This document shows, one piece after another, positions 40,277-47,700 of a stretch of 54,772 nucleotides of DNA (position 1 is its first letter; every line of letters starts with the position of its first letter). Position numbers and translations under genes: made by a program. The notes beneath the pieces are model-generated. The model searched no databases. It saw only the letters and a list, made by a program, of their open reading frames with translations, and had not been told where the DNA came from. The stretch comes from Ruminococcus sp. (GTDB taxonomy: Bacteria > Bacillota > Clostridia > Oscillospirales > Ruminococcaceae): assembly GCA_017961625.1 (NCBI GenBank), contig JAGCWY010000138.1, positions 1 through 54,772 of the forward strand. The letters are read 5' to 3'.

Positions 40277-43200
40277 GAATGACTTGATCTCGCCGGTTAT
40301 GAACTTCCTAAGGAGAGTCAGGTCATCTCCGTTCACAACGTCGTCACCGTTGATATCAGCTGATCCGAAATTCTCAGTATTGCCGTTTAAAATAGCTTTT
40401 TTCATTGCACATAGATCGTATATATCAACTTTTCCATCGCTGTTGAGGTCACCGATGATATAATCCTTTACAGGGCTGTCGGCTCTCCACCAGTTCACAT
40501 TATAAAGGTATCCTTCACCGCCTGTGAATATGAAATAAACGTCGTGTCTTCCGCTGGTCTCTTCGATAGTGCAGGTCTGGGTGTTCCATGTCTGCCAGCC
40601 GCCTGTGCTCTGTATATCCATTTTGCCTATGAGCTTTCCGTCGGGATTGTCAATGCGGACCTCAAGTACAGCCTTTGCGCCGTTTGAGCCTATGCGGAAG
40701 TCAATCTTTTTCGCACCTGTGAGGTCTATGTCTTTGTAGCCAACATATTCTCCGTTTTCGATATATGCAACGTCGATACCGCCCTCAGAGCAGTTTTCAT
40801 TGTCAATGCCTGATTTATAATCATAGCTTTCTGCTTGAATGACAGTTCCAAGAGTTTTCCTTCCTGAGCCTGACGATGCTACCGGTTTTGAAATTGTGGT
40901 GGCAGAGGTGGTTTTGGCTGTGGTAGCCGTTGTAGTTTTGGCTGTCGTTTTTGTCGTGGTAGAAGTTGTTGTTGTTGTTGTTGTCTTTGCCGTCGTGACG
41001 GTAGTTACCGTCTGAGTACCGTCGCTGTAAACAGCTTCAACTGTTGCGTCAGATTCGAGCCTGAGTTTTATTGCGGCTGAATTTATATCTCCGCTTGTGA
41101 GTGACGCTCCGTTTATGTTCCAGTGTGAGAAGGTTCGTCCCTCCACAGGAACTGCTGTAAGGTGAATGTCGTAATCCGGATGATATTTGCCGCTCCAACT
41201 GTTTATTTTCTCGAGATTGAGCGTGTTCAGCTGTATACTACCACTTTCTGGAGAGTTTACGACTGTGAGTCTGTAAGGCTCAGATGAAATACCCATAGCC
41301 GATCTTGTGGTGCGCTCGGCATAGTTATAACGCTGTGCGTAAAATACGGTCACTGTTTGCATCTCTCCGTCAAAGCGTCTTCCGGCATTTTCACCTGATA
41401 GGCTACCGGAATGGAAGCGGGCGAAGGTATCCATTACCTGCTGTCTGTACGTATTCTTATAGAAACTTATAACGCTGTTTGTTCTTTCAGTGTTGAAGTT
41501 ATAGTTTGCGAGATCCATCATCGTTCTTGTAAATTTCATTTTAAAGCTCGGATTCTCCAGAAGTCCGTTGAACATTCTAGCAAGCTGGCTGCCGCTTTCA
41601 CGTATACGTCTGTAGCAGTCGGCGGAGAAACTCTTGTCCTCGTTACCGTAGAGACCTTGTCCGGACTCTGTGTCGAAGAGCACCATTCTCCATTTGCCAT
41701 CAGCGTAGGGATTGCTTTCGTCTATGACATTTGAGCGCCATGCGGTGAAGTTGTTCTGCGGCCAGTCAGCGTTGGACCAGTATATCTGAGCAGCAAAATA
41801 ATCCATGAAGCCCTGAAGATCGACTTTATTGCAGAATTCGTCAAATGATATACTGCCGTTTGCAACACCGTCGCATAGCTCACGCCATTCCCTGAGATCG
41901 TTATCCGTGCCCTCTTCAAGACTACCGTTTTCTATAATTGCGATATCACTCTTCTTGACGCCGTAATGGTCACTTAGATAACTTTTTCCAAGCTTTTCCA
42001 TAAGCTGATAGATTCCCCAGAACTCTCCGTCAAGGAATACTATGCACTCTGTAGTAGTCTGATATGCAAAGGCTCTGTCGGTGATAAGGCTCTGATTTAT
42101 GCTGTCGCGGAAGAAGGCTCCTGTATTGTCGTTGCCGCCGTTCCTGAGAACTATGCCATCGTACTTCTTTATGGCTTTTCCGTTTTTTGCTTTCACAGCT
42201 CTGCCAGAGAAGAAATCGTAATCGAATTCAGGCGTACCGTAGTCCTGACGGGTATATACATTGAAGCTCTTCTGCGCGAGACTTCTTGAAAAAGCACCCT
42301 TTATACGGATACCTACGTTCTGCTCCAGCACTTTTTCTCCGCTTTCAAACAAGGTGAAGCTTGCAGGACGTTCCCAGTCCCTACCTTTCATGCTGTAATT
42401 GGCTTTGTATTCCCATGCAGGCTTGTCACCACCGTTCCTGTTCTCTTCAAAAATGCGTCCGAGGCAGTATATACCCTTCTGTTGGTCGAAGAGATTATCC
42501 GGGTCAGTAACAAGTGAGATGACCTTCATATTTTTATAGTATCCCGAATTTGTCCTGCCGATAAAATAGGTCTTTGTGACATATTCGCTGGCGCGTCCCT
42601 CTTTGTCTACCGCAACAGCGCGGATTACCGCTGCCTTGTCCACATTTTCACGGGGAGCTTCTGCGTTTCCGGGAACTATGTCTGTGCGTGCACTGAGACG
42701 GTTCTGAGTGTCGGACATATCGTTTACCGTTATAGGTTCGGTATACTTCTTTGAGCCATACACTGGATCACTGCCGTCTGTTGTATAGTATATGTCGCAC
42801 CCCTCGTCGGCTGTGAGCGTAAGTTTAAAGTTGCTATCGTAGAAGCCGCTGTCCTTTGAGAAAACAGGTTGATGAACAGCGTTGCTGCCCTCAGGAGCCG
42901 TATTTTTCTGGTCGGGAGTACAATTCAGCGTATAGTATTCTCCGCTGCCGTCGGGATACTGTCCGTAGGCAGTATCCGAAGCAAGGGAGCCAAAAGTGAT
43001 GGTATGTGCTGTATTTCCGCCTTTTTCCGTAAGGATTATCGTTTCACCCGTTGACGATAATCCGAAGGGTGCTATATTCTTATTGCCAGTGGCTGCGTCG
43101 CTGTCACAGAAAACGAGGAGCCTTCCTCCTGCGGATATATGAGTACCTTCGGGAAATACATACTTGTATGGCTCTTTTTCTTTGTCGGTAAGTCCCCAGC

Positions 43201-43417
43201 CGGATATGTCGACTTCTGAGCTTCCGCTGTTGTACAACTCTATCCAGTCATAAGGGTTCCCGTCGGAAGCCCTATATGATGTGTTCTTTGAGCAGACCTC
43301 GTTTATTGTTATCTGTCCGGCTGCTTCTACTCCTGCCGGAAGGTATAGGGCTGTCCGCAGTAGCAGACCGAGGCACATTATACCAGCGGCAGTGCGCTTT
43401 TTTGATGTGTTTTTCAT
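40274..43417 (-). CDS. Secreted CotH-kinase-family protein with lamin-tail, CBM6-like and dockerin modules
   Basis: 1047 aa. Signal peptide about 1-33; lamin-tail-like domain (about 34-150, ITINEVCSKN...DWIELYNSG); chitobiase C-terminal-like Ig module (about 175-290, CDIYYTTDGSDP); CotH kinase fold (about 295-660) with VGIRIKG, FLDGEFWGIYQLMEK and WRMVLFDTE; a further beta module; Thr linker (about 806-849); CBM6-like module (about 857-980, IQAESYDY...NVNWW); and a dockerin (about 986-1047, GDLNSDGKVDIYDL and DINGDDVVNGDDL). Start 43417 has GGAGGA; the upstream TTG does not. CotH enzymes phosphorylate spore-coat proteins in Bacillus; here the dockerin and CBM suggest a role on the cellulosome. 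Monocistronic. Confidence 0.9.
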   Translation of the reverse strand: MKNTSKKRTAAGIMCLGLLLRTALYLPAGVEAAGQITINEVCSKNTSYRASDGNPYDWIELYNSGSSEVDISGWGLTDKEKEPYKYVFPEGTHISAGGRLLVFCDSDAATGNKNIAPFGLSSTGETIILTEKGGNTAHTITFGSLASDTAYGQYPDGSGEYYTLNCTPDQKNTAPEGSNAVHQPVFSKDSGFYDSNFKLTLTADEGCDIYYTTDGSDPVYGSKKYTEPITVNDMSDTQNRLSARTDIVPGNAEAPRENVDKAAVIRAVAVDKEGRASEYVTKTYFIGRTNSGYYKNMKVISLVTDPDNLFDQQKGIYCLGRIFEENRNGGDKPAWEYKANYSMKGRDWERPASFTLFESGEKVLEQNVGIRIKGAFSRSLAQKSFNVYTRQDYGTPEFDYDFFSGRAVKAKNGKAIKKYDGIVLRNGGNDNTGAFFRDSINQSLITDRAFAYQTTTECIVFLDGEFWGIYQLMEKLGKSYLSDHYGVKKSDIAIIENGSLEEGTDNDLREWRELCDGVANGSISFDEFCNKVDLQGFMDYFAAQIYWSNADWPQNNFTAWRSNVIDESNPYADGKWRMVLFDTESGQGLYGNEDKSFSADCYRRIRESGSQLARMFNGLLENPSFKMKFTRTMMDLANYNFNTERTNSVISFYKNTYRQQVMDTFARFHSGSLSGENAGRRFDGEMQTVTVFYAQRYNYAERTTRSAMGISSEPYRLTVVNSPESGSIQLNTLNLEKINSWSGKYHPDYDIHLTAVPVEGRTFSHWNINGASLTSGDINSAAIKLRLESDATVEAVYSDGTQTVTTVTTAKTTTTTTTSTTTKTTAKTTTATTAKTTSATTISKPVASSGSGRKTLGTVIQAESYDYKSGIDNENCSEGGIDVAYIENGEYVGYKDIDLTGAKKIDFRIGSNGAKAVLEVRIDNPDGKLIGKMDIQSTGGWQTWNTQTCTIEETSGRHDVYFIFTGGEGYLYNVNWWRADSPVKDYIIGDLNSDGKVDIYDLCAMKKAILNGNTENFGSADINGDDVVNGDDLTLLRKFITGEIKSF

Positions 43418-43535
43418 TTCTTCCTCCAAATTCCATTAAATTCACCCTCTGAGTAATAGTGTTATTCTGATTAATGCTCTGACTTTTTCTGTTTTTGTCT
43501 GTCAGGTGTTTTATGTTATTTTTTACAACTTAAAC

Positions 43536-43564
43536 ATTATAACATAAACACAAGGCTATTTCAA
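43536..43564 (-). promoter_or_regulatory. Promoter of the CotH gene
   Basis: On the complement, TTGAAA (43559-43564), 17 nt, TATAAT (43536-43541), giving an unusually long leader of about 115 nt. Confidence 0.65.
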
Positions 43565-43640
43565 GCGGTTTACAGCATTTTTTTGAAGATTGACAAAAAA
43601 ATAATTATTAAGTAATCTTTTGTTTTGAAGCGGTGGAATA

Positions 43641-43697
43641 CCTGACTTTTCAGCGTTTGGGAAAATGTTGGAGATACGTTGAAAAAGGCAGGTCAGG
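43641..43697. repeat. Imperfect palindromic repeat
   Basis: CCTGAC-TTTTCAGCG (43641-43655) faces CGTTGAAAA...GTCAGG (43677-43697). The right arm has an extra AGGCAG insert. REP-like element without a clear terminator function. Confidence 0.4.
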
Positions 43698-43777
43698 ATG
43701 CCTGAAGGTACTCTAGACCTCAGTTGCGTAAAATGCACAAAATGTTATATCTGTCAAAAAGCCTGAAATTAGAAAGA

Positions 43778-43802
43778 TCCCGAAGAATTTTCTCCTACGG
43801 GA
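43778..43802 (-). terminator. Terminator of the small membrane genes
   Basis: TCCCG (43778-43782) and CGGGA (43798-43802) form the outer stem, with partial inner pairing. The minus-strand tail is TCTTTCTAATTT. Confidence 0.5.
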
Positions 43803-43809
43803 CTGTCTT

Positions 43810-44013
43810 TTATCTCTTTTTTCTGTATTGCTGCATTTCTTCTCTAGTGAGCTTGCGTATTTTAAGGTTTGAGTTTGCTATCTTTATTCTAATGGCGATA
43901 TAGCGAATTATATTTATCGCGTCTATGACAAATACACCGAAAAGCAGGGCGTTTACGATAAGTTCTTGATTCTTGTCGCTGAATTTCTCAAGAAATTTAT
44001 CCGTGGCGTACAA
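43810..44013 (-). CDS. C-terminal part of a small membrane protein, probably cut off by a TGA
   Basis: 67 codons from a TTG with no ribosome site. A hydrophobic helix (IVNALLFGVFVIDAINIIRYIAI) is followed by a basic tail. The frame stays open upstream of the TTG through hydrophobic sequence (CIVTYITISYCWIFIKATG) to the TGA at 44128-44130, which is the stop of the next gene upstream in exactly the same frame. This piece is therefore better read as the end of one longer protein (43810-44499) than as an independent gene. Confidence 0.5.
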   Translation of the reverse strand: MYATDKFLEKFSDKNQELIVNALLFGVFVIDAINIIRYIAIRIKIANSNLKIRKLTREEMQQYRKKR

Positions 44014-44127
44014 AAGGCAAATTAAAAAGCCGCCGATGCCTATAATGAAATTACCTGTTGCCTTTATGAATATCCAGCAGTAAGAGATTGTTATGTAGGT
44101 TACGATGCAGGCAGCAGGGGAGCTGTC

Positions 44128-44499
44128 TCAAAAGACTGTACTTACTATTATAGTAACTATAATTCTTCCGATAATGCCTGCAAGCTTTTCCTTGAGTAAC
44201 TGGAGCTGGTACAAAGTCTGCGTGTCAGCTTTCATAGATGCTTCTTCAATCATTCTCTGATGTATCGCGCTGCCTTCATTAGGGTGTTCGAGCCTGTTTT
44301 TTTCGTCGTTGTGATCGCGTATCGCAAGCTGTATGAAAAAGCATACGACAGCTGTTAGGGTAAAGACCGGAATGGCTGCGATGGCTGGTATCTCGTATTT
44401 CTCGGGGATATCTATGAGTTGCTTATATATTATAATGAATGCTGCGGCGGAAATAAGCAACGAAACTGCTGCTGTACCTTTGTAAATATTTCTTGACAT
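44128..44499 (-). CDS. Small membrane protein of unknown function
   Basis: 123 aa. Two N-terminal hydrophobic helices (about 11-27 and 38-58), a charged cytoplasmic stretch (RDHNDEKNRLEHPNE), a helical segment, and a C-terminal hydrophobic helix (IIGRIIVTIIVSTVF) ending at TGA. AGAGG precedes the ATG at 44499, and a TTGACA promoter lies upstream. The same frame continues open past the TGA to 43810, suggesting an original product of about 230 aa. Family not recognised. Confidence 0.65.
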   Translation of the reverse strand: MSRNIYKGTAAVSLLISAAAFIIIYKQLIDIPEKYEIPAIAAIPVFTLTAVVCFFIQLAIRDHNDEKNRLEHPNEGSAIHQRMIEEASMKADTQTLYQLQLLKEKLAGIIGRIIVTIIVSTVF

Positions 44500-44520
44500 A
44501 TTTTGACCTCTCTATAAAAG

Positions 44521-44549
44521 ATATAAATTATTATGCGGGTGATTGTCAA
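44521..44549 (-). promoter_or_regulatory. Promoter of the small membrane gene
   Basis: On the complement, TTGACA (44544-44549), 17 nt, TTATAT (44521-44526). Confidence 0.5.
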
Positions 44550-44599
44550 CAGAATTAGTGCTATTGCGGTAAATATACCAATAAAGAGCAATAAATGTA

Positions 44600-44628
44600 T
44601 TGACTATATACATTAAATGTGATATAAT
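44600..44628 (+). promoter_or_regulatory. Promoter of the dockerin/CTLD/cohesin gene
   Basis: TTGACT (44600-44605), 17 nt, TATAAT (44623-44628). The leader is about 105 nt to the ATG at 44741. Confidence 0.75.
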
Positions 44629-44740
44629 AAATGAAATTTTGCTATTAAAATTATACTCATAATAAAAGCTGTAGCATGTATTACAAAATGTAATACATAA
44701 CTATAAATAAGGCACAGCCTATAACAGAAAGGAATCAAGC

Positions 44741-47700
44741 ATGAGTCACAAAAAAATCAGCAAGCTGCTTGCGACTGTCACATCTGTGGCGCTGACGGGC
44801 AGTATGTTGCCGATGTACCTTCCAGCTAATGTTATAGCAGCGGAAGACGGACAGGCGGAAGCTTCCGTGCTGTACGGAGATGCAAACGGCGACGGGAAAA
44901 TTGACGCAGAAGATGCATTGCTGGTCGAGAATAATATTCTCAATGGCGATGAAGCGACACCAATTGACAAAACTTTGGCAGACGTAAACACAGATGGAAT
45001 CATTGACTTTAAAGATGCTGAGCTGATACTTCAACATTATGTCGAGATAACTGTAGTCGGCAGCGACAAAGCAAAGCTTTCTTTACCCTACACAGGCGAA
45101 ATTGAATGGAGGTACTATCCTGATCCTGATAATTACAAGATCTTTAACGAGGGCATGACTTGGACAGAAGCCGAAGCATACTGCGAAGGCTTGGGCGGTC
45201 ATCTTGTAACTATCACATCTGCTCAGGAACAGACTGTTATTGAGTATCTTGTAAGTTCACAGTTAGATCATAAGAACAGCTACTGGCTTGGCGGCAAAAG
45301 AAATGATGCGGGCGATTTTGTATGGATTACCGGTGAGAAAATTGAATATACTCATTGGGCTTCCGGTCAGCCTGATAGCCTGAGTGAAAACGCCCTAATG
45401 ATGTATTATAACCCGTATCCGGGTGTTGACGGACAGAGCTTCGGAACATGGAACGATATAAAAAGTTCAGGTGTTAACACCGGTGAAGAATTTTTTGGCT
45501 CTGAGAACTTCGGTTTTATTTGCGAACTTGACGATAAGACTGTAAAGGAACCGGTCATCACTTCAAAGTATGCAGTATACGACGACGGCATGAACTGGGA
45601 AGATGCCGAGGTGGTTTGCGAAAGCGTCGGCGGACACCTTGCGACTGTCAACTCCTCGGAGGAGCAGAAATATATCAATGCTCTCCTCAGCTCGGATTCT
45701 CTTGCAAAGCCCTACTACTGGCTGGGTGGCGTTCGTGATGAGAACGACGAGTTCGGCTGGGTAACCGGCGAGGAAATGGGATACACTAACTGGGACGGCG
45801 GTGAGCCGAACAATAAAAGTGAGACCTGTATCATGGCATATCGCTCCAGCGGTCTGTGGAATGACAGCTACTCTACCGGAAATATGGGTTCGGCAGAAAC
45901 GAAAATGGGTTATATCTGCGAATGGGATGAAGAAACCGAGAGCGGTCCTGCGCCGGGAGAACCTTATGATACAAGCAAGTATAACCCTAACCATGCGACA
46001 GTAAAGCCTACTATCTCGCTAAGCCGCATAAAGATCTCACAGAAAACGGCACATGAGAACCTGGTACAGACTATAGAGCTTACAGTCAAAGATGCAGAAG
46101 GAAATTACGGTCCTACCGGCTTCCATATTGATTACGATTCCAGACTGCAGCTTGTTGATAGAGACGGTGAAATCGCAGAGTTAGGTCCTGCCGGAAAGAA
46201 ATTAAGCAGTGAAACTGTAATGAATGGAGATCACAGCTTTTTTGTTGCGACAGCATCTTCCGAAAATACTGGCCGTGACGGCGTGCTCTGGTCATTTGAT
46301 CTGAAACTGCCTGCTGACGTCAGAGCAGGCGACGTATATCCGATAAATATCGTATATAATCCTTCTTATAACCCTACGCATGGAACAGATCTTTTCAGCA
46401 ACGTTGAACGTGACGAGGAAGGTATGCTCATGGAGGCATGGGTATTTACCCATGGTATCGTACAGGGCTATATTGAGATAATCAATGGTGATGATACAGT
46501 ATCCACGACCACCACCACCACAACCACCACCACAACAACCACCACCACAGCAACGCCTTTAACTGAAAGATACAATATATTCAAAAACACTGATATGACA
46601 TGGGAAGAGGCAGAGGTATATTGCGAAGCTCAGGGCGGTCACCTTGTGACTATTACTTCCAAGGAAGAACAGGAATATATTGAGGGACTTCTTGCGACTC
46701 TGGATAATCCTATGAAGAATTACTGGATAGGCGCAAAGCGTGATGAAAACGGTAATTTTGCATGGGTAACAGGCGAGGATTTCGATTATACTAACTGGTG
46801 TTCCGGAGAGCCTAACAACAGCGCTGAACATTACGCAATGCTTTATGCCGTTGATGAAAGGGCGAAGATAGGCACTTGGAACGACATTGTCAACGACGGC
46901 TCAGGAGTTCCGAGTTCATACTATAATATCAATAATTATGGTTTTATATTAGAGCTTGATGATATTCCGCTGCCAGCTTTCACGACAACAACCACTACAA
47001 CCACAACAACTACAACTACAACAACAAGTCCTGATACACGCAGATTCAAGGTATATAATGATGTAATGACTTGGGCAAAGGCAGAAGAATACTGCGAGAG
47101 CCTTGGCGGTCATCTTGCCGTTATAACCTCAAAGGAGGAGCAGGATACGGTCACTGCCTTACTTAAGGCAAAGGATATAAACCGTTCTCAGTACTGGTTC
47201 GGCGGTTGCCGAAACGAAGAGGGCGTGTTCGTATGGATAACCGGCGAGGAAATGGTATATACCAACTGGCGCAGTGGCGAACCGAATAACGTCGGCGGAC
47301 ATGAGGATTATATGATGGCATACTCCTCCGATGGTATGTGGAACGATCTTCCCGAGGGAGAGAGATGCGGCTTTATCTGCGAATGGGACAACAGCCCTGT
47401 AGAGACTACTACCACTACGACTACAGTGCCGGAGCCTCCCAAGCCACGCAGACTTGATATAGACGGTGAAATGCACGTCACCGAGATGACAATGGACGAT
47501 ATCCAGCGTGCAGGCATTGATCTCAGCGACGATGACAATTACCATGTATTCGACTACGAGGTTAAGCTCACATTTGAAGCTGAGGTATTCAATATCCATA
47601 AGTACGAGTGCGTTCCTGTAACTCCCATTACAGGTCACTATGATCCTCCGCAGGGCTATTACGTTGAAGTAAACGGAGTGCCTGCACAGGTCATCAGCTA

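Larger units (their letters stand above)
43418..43809. other. Gene-free interval upstream of the CotH gene
   Basis: About 390 nt. It holds a 115-nt CotH leader, its promoter (43536-43564), a palindromic repeat (43641-43697) and the terminator of the small membrane genes (43778-43802). A 60-codon minus-strand frame here lacks a ribosome site and was not accepted. Confidence 0.6.

Noticed and set aside
43556..43738. 60-codon minus-strand frame upstream of the CotH gene
   Set aside because: No ribosome site, covers the CotH promoter and a palindromic repeat.
44128..44130. In-frame TGA read as selenocysteine
   Set aside because: It lies between hydrophobic segments with no redox motif and no obvious insertion element; mutation or sequence error is simpler.
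46503..47030. ACC/ACA-rich tracts considered as CRISPR or satellite repeats
   Set aside because: They are in frame, encode Thr-rich linkers and lack repeat-spacer structure.
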